Below are positions 1-5,190 of a stretch of 6,336 nucleotides of DNA, in pieces. Origin of the DNA: Oscillospiraceae bacterium (GTDB taxonomy: Bacteria; Bacillota; Clostridia; Oscillospirales; Oscillospiraceae); contig JAQWCP010000099.1 of assembly GCA_028705905.1 (NCBI GenBank), positions 1 to 6,336 of the forward strand. Reading direction: 5' to 3'. The notes under the pieces are model-generated. The model saw nothing but the letters and a program-made list of their open reading frames with translations, was not told where the DNA came from and made no database searches. How positions within the stretch are numbered: the first letter of the stretch is position 1; each line of letters begins with the position of its first letter. The position numbers and the translations under genes were made by a program.

Positions 1-124
1 CCCCCTGGGCCGCCCCCAGCAGGCGGAAGACATTGCCTGGGCCACGGCATTTTTGGCGTCCGATTACGCCCGGGAGATCACAGGTCAGGTGCTGACCATC
101 GACGGCGGCACCACCATGGTATAA
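1..124 (+). CDS. SDR-family oxidoreductase, C-terminal fragment
   Basis: This is the 3' end of a gene that enters from the left edge; the reading frame begins at base 2 and stops with TAA at 122-124, giving 40 residues. The sequence PLGRPQQAEDIAWATAFLAS followed by a D-Y-A-R-E-I-TGQVLTIDGGTTMV tail is the classic C-terminus of classical short-chain dehydrogenases/reductases. It shows the PLGRP segment, the AxxFLASD helix and the ITGQxxxxDGG substrate-loop/dimer strand. These enzymes use NAD(P)H to reduce ketones or oxidise alcohols; FabG-type 3-oxoacyl-ACP reductases and sugar-alcohol dehydrogenases share this tail, so the substrate cannot be named. The Rossmann fold and the catalytic Ser-Tyr-Lys lie outside the window. 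The gene converges on etfA and is not part of the butyrate operon. The family call is confident, the specific function is not. Confidence 0.9.
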   Translation, partial: PLGRPQQAEDIAWATAFLASDYAREITGQVLTIDGGTTMV

Positions 125-131
125 ACAGCGT

Positions 132-162
132 CGGGGCTATGGCAGAAAATGCCCTAGCCCCG
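132..162 (+). terminator. Hairpin after the SDR gene, possible weak terminator
   Basis: A 13-bp stem (132-144 paired with 150-162) with one internal mismatch and a GAAAA loop begins seven bases after the SDR stop. The arms are GC-rich (CGGGGCTA and TAGCCCCG at the base). No T-run follows on the plus strand, so it lacks the standard intrinsic-terminator tail. It may act as a weak terminator or as a 3'-end stabiliser for the SDR transcript. Confidence 0.45.
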
Positions 163-205
163 CAACGCGGCCTGCGCCCCGCCCCCGATGCAGGGGGGTG
201 GAAAC

Positions 206-240
206 GAGAAAAACCCCTTGACCCAAACGGGCCAAGGGGT
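206..240 (-). terminator. Intrinsic terminator of the bcd-etfBA operon
   Basis: Read on the minus strand, a 12-bp stem (240-229 with 224-213) includes one G-U pair that would be an A-C mismatch on the plus strand. It closes on a GTTT loop and runs directly into TTTTT. It starts 21 bases after the etfA stop codon. The wobble pair and the position of the T-run both say it works on the minus strand. Confidence 0.85.
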
Positions 241-261
241 AATTGCATCTCGTAAGAAGAA

Positions 262-1368
262 TTATTTCGCAGCTTTGGCTGCACGGATGGCTTCAATCAG
301 AAGCGGAGTAACTTTGAACAGGTCGCCAACGATACCATAGTCCGCAATTTCGAACATGGGAGCATCGGGGTTCTTGTTCACAGCGATGATGCACTCGGAA
401 TCCTGCATACCAGCCTTATGCTGGATGGCGCCGGAGATACCCAGAGCAACATAAACCTTCGGACGGACAGTCTTACCAGTCTGGCCGACCTGGTGGTCAG
501 CAGACAGCCAACCGGAGTCGATGGTGGCACGGGAGCCGCCGACAACGCCGCCCAGCTCTTCTGCCAGCTCTCTTGCCAGCTTGATGCCGCCTTCGATGTC
601 CTTGGCAATACCACGGCCGACGGAAACGACGAACTCTGCGCCGATCAGGTCAACCAACTTTTTGGATGCTTTGATCACTTCCAGAACTTCTGTCTGGATG
701 TCAGCGTCCGTCAGTGCGACGTCCAGCATCACAACTTCACAAGCGTTGGCTTTTGCCTGATCCACAGGTGCCTTTTTCAGCACGCCGGGACGGACAGTTG
801 CCATTGCCGGACGGAAGCGGGGGCAGATGATGGTTGCCATCAAGTGGCCGCCGAATGCCGGACGGGTCATCTTCAGGTTGCGGTTTTCCATGTTCCACTG
901 GATGTTGTCCACATCCAGAGTAGAAACGTCACGCAGGAATTCGACATAGTTGGGCACATCAACGTCCAAGTGGGTGCAGTCTGCGCACAGACCGGTGTGC
1001 AGGCGAGCTGCGCAGCGGGGTGCCAGGTCACGACCAATGTTGGTTGCGCCAAACAGAACGACTTCCGGCTTTAACTGATTCACTGCGTCACAAATGACTT
1101 TTGCATATGCATCAGTGGTGTAATCTTTCATCAGAGGGGAGTTGCAGACGTATACTTTATCTGCACCGTAGCCGCCCAGCTCTTTGGCCAAACCTTCTAC
1201 ATTGTCGCCCAACAGCAGGCCACACAGGTTTACGCCCAGTTCGTCTGCCAATTTGCGGCCCTCGGAGATCAATTCGAAGTCAGTGGGCATCAGCTTGCCC
1301 TGACGCTGCTCACAATATACCCATACGTCTTTGTATGCAGCAAGATCTGTATTGTTAAACGTTGCCAT
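262..1368 (-). CDS. etfA: Electron transfer flavoprotein alpha subunit (EtfA)
   Basis: A 368-residue alpha subunit of the ETF heterodimer, partner of EtfB and of butyryl-CoA dehydrogenase. Residues 1 to about 210 form the N-terminal ETF fold, with an extra dozen residues before the first strand (KDVWVYCEQ). The C-terminal FAD domain is complete: VGRGI at 250-254, GGSRATIDSGW at 277-287, QVGQTGKTV at 293-301, GISGAIQH at 310-317, NKNPDAPMF at 331-339 and ADYGIVGDLF at 342-351. In this family that domain binds the alpha-FAD, which shuttles a single electron to the dehydrogenase. The length is typical of clostridial EtfA, and there is no fused ferredoxin domain. The ATG at 1366-1368 lies 22 bases after the etfB stop, with a purine-rich GGAAAGGGG upstream as ribosome binding site, so translation is probably coupled to etfB. 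It is the last gene of the operon. Confidence 0.97.
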   Translation of the reverse strand: MATFNNTDLAAYKDVWVYCEQRQGKLMPTDFELISEGRKLADELGVNLCGLLLGDNVEGLAKELGGYGADKVYVCNSPLMKDYTTDAYAKVICDAVNQLKPEVVLFGATNIGRDLAPRCAARLHTGLCADCTHLDVDVPNYVEFLRDVSTLDVDNIQWNMENRNLKMTRPAFGGHLMATIICPRFRPAMATVRPGVLKKAPVDQAKANACEVVMLDVALTDADIQTEVLEVIKASKKLVDLIGAEFVVSVGRGIAKDIEGGIKLARELAEELGGVVGGSRATIDSGWLSADHQVGQTGKTVRPKVYVALGISGAIQHKAGMQDSECIIAVNKNPDAPMFEIADYGIVGDLFKVTPLLIEAIRAAKAAK

Positions 1369-1390
1369 AATGTTTCTGTCCCCTTTCCAA

Positions 1391-2191
1391 TCAGATGATA
1401 TGCTTCGCGCTCAGAAGACCAGCCAGCTTGTCGCAGGTGTCTCTGTCGTCGCCTTCCAACATCATACCAGCGCCCTTTGCAGGCGGGGTGAAAGATTTGA
1501 AGATGTTGGTGGGAGAACCTTTCAGACCGATGGTAGCAAGGTCGATCAGGGGATCGTCCTTCAATGTCTCATAGGTGTAGGTTTCCAAAGGCTTGTCCAT
1601 GCAGTCGAAAATACCGCGAACGCTCATGTAACGGGGAGCGTTCAGCTCTTTGATGCAAGTGAGCAGGCAAGGCGTTTTGACCTTGATGGTCATATAACCG
1701 TCTTCCAGCATACGCTTGACAGTGATGGTTTCGCCTTCCTTCTTGATGTCGGCTGCATAGGTGATCTGGGGCAGACCAAGCTTCTCCGCGATCTGGGGAC
1801 CAACCTGTGCGGTGTCACCGTCGATTGCCTGACGACCACACATGATGATGTCGTCATCTTCGATGCCGAGCTTCTTGATGGCAGCGGACAAAATCTGGGA
1901 TGTTGCATATGTATCGGAACCGCCAAACTCACGTGCGGAGACCAAAACGCCTTCATCAGCGCCCATGGCCATCAATTCACGCAGCATACCCATTGCAGGA
2001 GGGGGGCCCATGGTGACCACGATCACGCGGCAGCCAGTTTCGTCCTTCAGCTTCAGAGCTGCTTCTACTGCGTTCATATCGTCGGGATTGACGATCGCCT
2101 GCATGGATGCGCGGTTTAACGTACCATCGGGATTCACGGCTACCTTTCCGGAGGTATCGGGAACCTGTTTGACACAAACAATGATTTTCAT
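1391..2191 (-). CDS. etfB: Electron transfer flavoprotein beta subunit (EtfB), bifurcating type
   Basis: A 266-residue beta subunit of ETF. It begins MKIIVCVKQVPDT, the usual N-terminus, and has NPDD at 35-38. The nucleotide-binding segment CGRQAIDGDTAQVGPQIAE lies at 118-136. KELNAPRYMS at 181-190 matches the ETF-beta signature and recognition-loop region. In bifurcating ETFs of butyrate producers (Clostridium kluyveri and Acidaminococcus fermentans are the characterised cases), the DGDTAQVG segment helps hold a second FAD where mitochondrial ETF holds AMP. That FAD takes a hydride from NADH and splits the pair between ferredoxin and the dehydrogenase. The motif here fits this class, so the bifurcating role is a family-based inference. 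The start has an AAAGGAG site at 2203-2209, 11 bases upstream. It sits 32 bases after bcd and 22 bases before etfA. Confidence 0.97.
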   Translation of the reverse strand: MKIIVCVKQVPDTSGKVAVNPDGTLNRASMQAIVNPDDMNAVEAALKLKDETGCRVIVVTMGPPPAMGMLRELMAMGADEGVLVSAREFGGSDTYATSQILSAAIKKLGIEDDDIIMCGRQAIDGDTAQVGPQIAEKLGLPQITYAADIKKEGETITVKRMLEDGYMTIKVKTPCLLTCIKELNAPRYMSVRGIFDCMDKPLETYTYETLKDDPLIDLATIGLKGSPTNIFKSFTPPAKGAGMMLEGDDRDTCDKLAGLLSAKHII

Positions 2192-2223
2192 TTTGTTGCA
2201 ATCTCCTTTCTAATGGGTCCTAC

Positions 2224-3366
2224 TTATTTCAGCATACCGCCGCCGACGATCATCTTCATAGCCTCGGAGGTACCTTCATAAATCTCAGTGATCTTTGCAT
2301 CACGCATCAGCTTCTCAACCGGATACTCTCTGGAGTAGCCGTAACCGCCGAACAGCTGAACCGCAAGTCTTGTCACTTCGTTGGCTACCTCGGATGCAAA
2401 CAGCTTGCAAGCGGCTGCCATCGGAGCATAAGCTTCACCATTATCCTTGCCCACGGCTGCACGCCAGACCATCAGACGGGCTGCGTCTGTTTTGACCTGC
2501 ATCTCAGCCAGCTTGAACTGGGTGTTCTGGAACTTGGAGATGGTTTTGCCAAACTGCTTTCTCTCTTTGACATATTTAACGGTCTCGTTGATTGCACCCT
2601 GTGCAATACCAACTGCCTGCGCGCCGATGCCGATACGGCCGCCGGCCAGAGCGCCCATGCCGATCTTGTAGCCCATGCCTTCTTTGGCGATCAGGCGATC
2701 TGCGGGAACTCTTACGTCCATCATTGCAATTTCGCAGTTCTGGGAAGCGCGGATGCCCATACGGGGAATGTTCTTGCTGACTTCCAGACCGGGCATACCC
2801 TTGTCCAGGATAAAGGCAGACATACCCTTGGTGCCAAGGCTCTTGTCGGTCATTGCAAAAATGACAAATGTATCAGCAAAGCCGGAGTTGGTGATAAACA
2901 CCTTCTGGCCATTCAACACATATTCATCGCCGTCTTTTACCGCAGTGGTCAACACGCCGCCTGCGTCAGTACCGGCGTTTGGCTCAGTGAGACCGAAGCA
3001 ACCAGTCTTGGTGCCGTCGATGAGAGGACGAAGGTAAGTCTGCTTCTGTTCTTCACTACCATATTCATAGATGCAAGAGCAGCACAGAGAGGTATGTACA
3101 GAAATGGTGATGCCGACGCTGGGGTCGATCTTTGACACTTCTTCCATGCCCAGGGCGTAAGTCAGCACGTTGCCGCCTTGTCCGCCGTACTCTTTTGGAT
3201 ACGGAATCCCCATGAGTCCGTACTTGTGCATCTTTGCCAGCAACTCGAAATCAAATTCTTCCGCCTCGTCCATGTCTCGGACCAGTGGCTTGATTTCTTC
3301 TTCGGCAAATTGTTGGAACATTTTTCTTGCCATTTCTTGCTCCTGGGTCAGCTTGAAATCTACCAT
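2224..3366 (-). CDS. bcd: Butyryl-CoA dehydrogenase (short-chain acyl-CoA dehydrogenase)
   Basis: A 380-residue flavoprotein that reduces crotonyl-CoA to butyryl-CoA, the energy-conserving step of butyrate formation, with EtfAB as electron donor. Both acyl-CoA dehydrogenase signatures are intact: GLTEPNAGTDAGG at 125-137 and Q337-LF-GGYGYSREYPVEKLMRD. The catalytic base is Glu364 in EIYEGTSE, the position used by short-chain enzymes such as Megasphaera Bcd and mammalian SCAD. The FAD/CoA segments FITNSG (158-163) and RKQFGK (269-274) are also present. An upstream in-frame ATG at 3405 would add 13 residues, but the ATG at 3366 has a perfect AAGGAGG seven bases away and gives the family's usual length and N-terminus (MVDFKLTQEQ). 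It is first in the operon. No crt, hbd or thl gene is adjacent, at least within the window. Confidence 0.97.
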   Translation of the reverse strand: MVDFKLTQEQEMARKMFQQFAEEEIKPLVRDMDEAEEFDFELLAKMHKYGLMGIPYPKEYGGQGGNVLTYALGMEEVSKIDPSVGITISVHTSLCCSCIYEYGSEEQKQTYLRPLIDGTKTGCFGLTEPNAGTDAGGVLTTAVKDGDEYVLNGQKVFITNSGFADTFVIFAMTDKSLGTKGMSAFILDKGMPGLEVSKNIPRMGIRASQNCEIAMMDVRVPADRLIAKEGMGYKIGMGALAGGRIGIGAQAVGIAQGAINETVKYVKERKQFGKTISKFQNTQFKLAEMQVKTDAARLMVWRAAVGKDNGEAYAPMAAACKLFASEVANEVTRLAVQLFGGYGYSREYPVEKLMRDAKITEIYEGTSEAMKMIVGGGMLK

Positions 3367-3373
3367 GATAATT

Positions 3374-3380
3374 CCTCCTT
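3374..3380 (-). promoter_or_regulatory. Ribosome binding site fixing the bcd start
   Basis: AAGGAGG on the minus strand, seven bases before the ATG at 3366. The longer open frame beginning at 3405 has no comparable site, and its extra codons span this Shine-Dalgarno. The shorter start is therefore chosen. Confidence 0.9.
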
Positions 3381-3416
3381 GTTTTAGCCATATGCGAGCA
3401 AACAATTAGCTTTTTT

Positions 3417-3438
3417 TGTAATTGAGATGCAAATTACA
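3417..3438. promoter_or_regulatory. Perfect inverted repeat, candidate operator for bcd-etfBA
   Basis: TGTAATT at 3417-3423 and AATTACA at 3432-3438 are perfect 7-bp arms around an 8-base spacer. The repeat would begin about four bases after the predicted transcription start and end well before the ribosome binding site, the usual place for a repressor operator. It does not match the Rex consensus of TTGTTAA-N4-TTAACAA type. The binding protein is unknown. Confidence 0.5.
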
Positions 3439-3448
3439 CGCTGGCTAA

Positions 3449-3477
3449 ACTTTATCATCTTAGCTTTTAAAAGTCAA
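3449..3477 (-). promoter_or_regulatory. Candidate promoter of bcd-etfB-etfA
   Basis: On the minus strand, TTGACT (3477-3472, five of six to the -35 consensus) is followed after 17 bases by TAAAGT (3454-3449, four of six to the -10 consensus). Transcription would start near 3442, leaving a leader of about 75 bases. The surrounding DNA is strongly AT-rich. The -35 is good and the -10 is weak, which fits a regulated promoter. Confidence 0.55.
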
Positions 3478-3502
3478 TATCGAATTTTGGAAAATCATGA
3501 AA

Positions 3503-3546
3503 TTTTGTGCAGAAAAAAGGGGGTCAATGCAATAATCTGCACAAAA
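3503..3546. repeat. 11-bp inverted repeat upstream of the bcd promoter
   Basis: TTTTGTGCAGA at 3503-3513 is the exact reverse complement of TCTGCACAAAA at 3536-3546, with a 22-base spacer. The centre-to-centre distance of the arms is 33 bases, about three helical turns. It lies 26 to 69 bases upstream of the candidate -35, where an activator or a cooperative dimer could bind. It could also be the base of a large hairpin, but the spacer is not self-complementary and no T-run follows. Confidence 0.45.
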
Positions 3547-3633
3547 AATTTAGGGTTATGTTCCGCCGAACGCTTGATTCAGTAAAACAAGAAGGCTCTG
3601 CCCTGTGGGCCGAAAAACCGGCCGCGCCCAAAA

Positions 3634-3695
3634 GAACGCAAAAAAACACCTGCCCCGCCGCCCCATTGAAAAGGGGCGGAACGGGTGGCAGGTGT
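3634..3695 (-). terminator. Strong intrinsic terminator downstream of the 6S RNA
   Basis: On the minus strand a long hairpin has a basal 9-bp stem (ACACCTGCC at 3695-3687 in minus reading, paired with 3654-3646), an asymmetric internal loop and an upper CCGCCCC/GGGGCGG stem. It is followed directly by seven Ts and then a T-rich stretch. It ends transcription coming from the 6S RNA and possibly from the DUF1292 gene, and shields the bcd promoter. On the plus strand the nearest T-run is 16 bases past the stem, so the terminator is directional. Confidence 0.85.
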
Positions 3696-3783
3696 CCGCT
3701 GCAAAATCCGTTTTTTTTCACGTCCCGGTGGGGTTGCACCCTGAGGGGCGGAATTTCGCCCAAAATGCAAAACCAACCAATGG

Positions 3784-3983
3784 ATCCCCGCTCTGGCCGT
3801 GTAGGCCTCATTACAACCTGCACATATTGGCAGGTGGGTTGCCTCCGCCGCACTTCACCGCTTCCAACTTCCACCAAAGGCGCATGCGCCTTTGGCGGGA
3901 GGCCTGCGATCCATGCTGCGAGTCCGGCATCCCATTTGAGTAATGTGGGTTTAAAAAGACCCATCACGCACCGAGCAGGGAAA
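3784..3983 (-). ncRNA. ssrS: 6S RNA (SsrS)
   Basis: 6S RNA binds the housekeeping RNA polymerase holoenzyme by mimicking an open promoter and dampens transcription in slow growth. On the minus strand about 200 bases fold in the 6S pattern. The closing stem is UCCCUGCUC (3981-3973) with GAGCGGGGA (3793-3785). A large central bubble follows, with a short CCUGC/GCAGG hairpin (3834-3830 with 3821-3817) on its 3' side. The terminal arm opens with GGGAUGCC/GGCAACCC (3933-3926 with 3843-3836). The 3' segment CACCUG...GGUUGUAAUGAGGCC and the following ACGGCC-AGAGC resemble the corresponding E. coli stretch ending GGCGGCAUCUCGG. The arm tip is a perfect 22-nt palindrome at 3874-3895, extended outward by C-G and G-U pairs that form only on this strand. 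No clear promoter lies just upstream, so the ends are approximate. The call rests on fold and recalled family pattern, not on a covariance search. Confidence 0.78.
3874..3895. repeat. Perfect 22-nt palindrome at the tip of the 6S terminal arm
   Basis: The sequence from CCAAAGGCGCA to TGCGCCTTTGG is fully self-complementary, centred between 3884 and 3885. As minus-strand RNA it forms a tight hairpin, lengthened by G-U, C-G, C-G, a C-A mismatch and two more pairs (outer ends near 3868 and 3901). As DNA it could also be a protein site or a dispersed palindromic repeat inserted in the arm. Confidence 0.8.
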
Positions 3984-4016
3984 AGCCATCTGTTCAAACC
4001 ATCTTGTGGCTTGTAA

Positions 4017-4337
4017 TTATTCGTCGTCTTTTGTCTCGTTCCATTCGTCGTCTTCCAGAATCCGTTCCATGAACATCTGGTAGACCGTCTCCAGTTCCTC
4101 GTCGCTGTCTAAAGTGGAGAGCTGTTCTTCCCCATCGATCAAAACGACTTTCAGAATGATGAGGCCGTATTCCTCTTCGTCGAAACCGGCGTCCTCATCC
4201 GATGCGGCTTCGTCCGCGGGAAAGAAAGCCATATAGGTTTCGTCGTTCCATTCCAGCGTGTCTACGTGCTCCAACTCAAATTCGGCGCCTTCTTCATCGG
4301 TGATGGTGATAAAATCACTGCCAAACTCGTTACTCAT
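4017..4337 (-). CDS. DUF1292 domain protein (YrzB-like)
   Basis: A 106-residue, very acidic protein of the DUF1292 family, whose best known member is Bacillus subtilis YrzB. Family features seen are the opening FITITDEEGAEFELEHVDTLEWNDETYMAFFP, the central acidic linker (DEAASDEDAGFDEEE), the strand YGLIILKVV, and the closing DSDEELETVYQMFMERI helix with a charged tail. It has no membrane segment or catalytic motif, and the family's biochemical role is unknown. An in-frame ATG at 4424 would add 29 residues, but the ATG at 4337 has AAGGAGG ten bases upstream and gives the normal family N-terminus. The candidate promoter at 4380-4408 also lies inside the longer frame, which makes that frame implausible. 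In many Firmicutes this gene sits near ruvX and alaS; those are absent here, while 6S RNA follows it. Confidence 0.9.
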   Translation of the reverse strand: MSNEFGSDFITITDEEGAEFELEHVDTLEWNDETYMAFFPADEAASDEDAGFDEEEYGLIILKVVLIDGEEQLSTLDSDEELETVYQMFMERILEDDEWNETKDDE

Positions 4338-4347
4338 GGGGAAACGC

Positions 4348-4354
4348 CCTCCTT
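4348..4354 (-). promoter_or_regulatory. Ribosome binding site fixing the DUF1292 start
   Basis: AAGGAGG on the minus strand, ten bases before the ATG at 4337. The upstream ATG at 4424 overlaps a -35-like TTGACA and has no such site. Confidence 0.85.
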
Positions 4355-4379
4355 CCAGCAGCTCATTTGCTGTATGCTT

Positions 4380-4408
4380 ATTGTACCCGCTCTTTTGCAA
4401 AAATGCAA
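4380..4408 (-). promoter_or_regulatory. Candidate promoter of the DUF1292 gene (and possibly 6S RNA)
   Basis: On the minus strand a good -10, TACAAT (4385-4380), lies 17 bases after TTGCAT (4408-4403), a weak -35. A perfect TTGACA at 4424-4419 is 33 bases from the -10, too far to pair with it. Transcription would begin near 4373, leaving a leader of about 36 bases. Confidence 0.55.
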
Positions 4409-4418
4409 TAGCATTTTT
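4399..4418. repeat. 8-bp inverted repeat overlapping the DUF1292 -35 region
   Basis: AAAAATGC (4399-4406) and GCATTTTT (4411-4418) are perfect arms around AATA. The repeat covers the weak -35 and sits directly beside the perfect TTGACA at 4419-4424. It may be a regulator site. As a plus-strand terminator it would be poor, because the stem is short and AT-rich. Confidence 0.45.
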
Positions 4419-4521
4419 TGTCAAACCTTTGGGGCGGTCTGGATTTCTTTCTGGTGGGCTGCTGCCTTCTTTGGGGAGGAAATGGTTCCCGGAAAAGGGG
4501 GCGGTTTGCCATTTTTTATTT

Positions 4522-4557
4522 CACAAAAAAAGCAAGCCCCCGCCTTCGGCTGGGGGC
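4522..4557 (-). terminator. Intrinsic terminator of the BofC-like gene
   Basis: On the minus strand a GC-rich stem (GCCCCC-A-GCC at 4557-4548 with GGCGGGGGC at 4544-4536, one bulged A) closes on a GAA loop. It is followed by TTGC and seven Ts. It ends the transcript of the gene at 4613-4957 before the DUF1292 promoter. Confidence 0.85.
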
Positions 4558-4582
4558 AGAACAGGTTTGCTGGCGAGGACAA

Positions 4583-4608
4583 CGCCGCCCCCCTGAAGGG
4601 GAGCGGCG
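4583..4608 (-). other. GC hairpin just after the BofC-like gene
   Basis: CGCCGC (4583-4588) pairs with GCGGCG (4603-4608), with an inner CCCC/GGGG stem around TGAA. It starts five bases after the stop codon at 4613 and has no T-run. Together with the terminator at 4522-4557 it makes a tandem of two hairpins, so it may protect the mRNA 3' end or assist termination. Confidence 0.45.
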
Positions 4609-4612
4609 AACA

Positions 4613-4957
4613 TCAGTACCCGTAATCCTCTAAAATAGAAGAAAGCTCCGCTTGGGAGGAGACCCAAATGCCTTCTTCCAGCATGGTCTGGTCCTCATTG
4701 GGGAGTGTTGCGGTGTAAATTCCGGTGTTGCGTCGGGGCAGCGCTTCGCCTTCCACGAAAATGCAGACCTGGCCATCGTACGCTTTAACCAGACGCCGCT
4801 CCTCCGCGGCGGCAGGTGCAGCGCTTTCCGCCGCCAGGGGGAGAGCCGCCATAGCCGGTTGGTTTGTCTGGGTTTTGACAAAGCCGGCCACAAACAACAG
4901 AGCCACCGCCAGGCCGCAGGCGGATGCCGCCATCCAGATTCTTCCGTTTTGCGTCAT
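4613..4957 (-). CDS. Small membrane-anchored protein with BofC C-terminal-like domain
   Basis: A 114-residue protein with an N-terminal membrane segment (about residues 8-27, WMAASACGLAVALLFVAGFV), probably an uncleaved anchor or signal peptide. An alanine- and proline-rich linker follows (about 34-52). The extracytoplasmic domain is at 54-114. It reads RRLVKAYDGQVCIFVEG...TGIYTATLPNEDQTMLEEGIWVSSQAELSSILEDYGY. The YDGxVxIF strand, the xIYTxTLPxxDxxxLExGI segment and the terminal LxxxLEDY helix resemble the C-terminal domain of BofC, a forespore factor that restrains the SpoIVB protease in Bacillus, and related short proteins common in Clostridia. A sporulation role is not shown here. The start has AAGGAGG eight bases upstream (4966-4972). 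The gene is single, flanked by its own terminator and a divergent PBP gene. Confidence 0.8.
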   Translation of the reverse strand: MTQNGRIWMAASACGLAVALLFVAGFVKTQTNQPAMAALPLAAESAAPAAAEERRLVKAYDGQVCIFVEGEALPRRNTGIYTATLPNEDQTMLEEGIWVSSQAELSSILEDYGY

Positions 4958-5064
4958 GAAAAATCCCTCCTTCCATCTTTTTTTCCTCTTTTGCCGGGCG
5001 CTTGCATGGTGCTGCCCGTTGGAGATCCTGATTTCTTCTTTCGTTTTACCCGCAAATGAAGGGG

Positions 5065-5093
5065 AATATACAAAAAGCAGTTCTGTTTTGAGA
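5065..5093 (-). promoter_or_regulatory. Possible promoter of the BofC-like gene
   Basis: TATATT on the minus strand (5070-5065) matches five of six positions of the -10 consensus. At 17 bases upstream the -35 position reads TCTCAA, which is poor. The leader would be about 100 bases. It could depend on an alternative sigma factor or an activator, but no sporulation sigma consensus is evident. Confidence 0.3.
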
Positions 5094-5155
5094 AAAGGTC
5101 GGGATATTTTTGAAAAAAAGTCTGAAAACAGGAAGAAAGAAGGGTGGGAACGGAT

Positions 5156-5184
5156 TTGACAAATTGTGATAAAATCGATATGAT
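5156..5184 (+). promoter_or_regulatory. Near-consensus housekeeping promoter of the PBP gene
   Basis: TTGACA (5156-5161, perfect) and TATGAT (5179-5184, five of six) are separated by exactly 17 AT-rich bases, an excellent sigma-A promoter. An 8-bp direct repeat GATATGAT occurs at 5177-5184 and again at 5190-5197, spanning the -10 and the start site. Transcription would begin near 5191, leaving a leader of about 200 bases before the TTG start. Confidence 0.85.
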
Positions 5185-5190
5185 ACCATG

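Noticed and set aside
418..1074. 218-codon open frame opposite etfA
   Set aside because: It is antisense to a fully motif-supported EtfA; its histidine- and cysteine-rich translation is typical of a shadow frame.
1331..2119. 262-codon open frame opposite etfB
   Set aside because: It is the complement of a complete EtfB, has no ribosome binding site and no recognisable domain.
3415..3440. Rex (NADH-sensing repressor) operator upstream of bcd
   Set aside because: The repeat arms are TGTAATT/AATTACA with an 8-base spacer, not the TTGTTAA/TTAACAA with a short spacer expected for Rex.
3711..3718. Plus-strand terminator using the hairpin at 3646-3695 and the T-run at 3711
   Set aside because: Sixteen bases separate the stem from the T-run, and no plus-strand gene lies upstream; the minus-strand reading is far better.
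3507..4016. Overlapping open frames of 112 to 169 codons on both strands of the bcd-DUF1292 gap
   Set aside because: They have no ribosome binding sites, show low-complexity, proline/arginine/cysteine-rich translations, run through the terminator hairpin and the 6S fold, and match no family I recognise.
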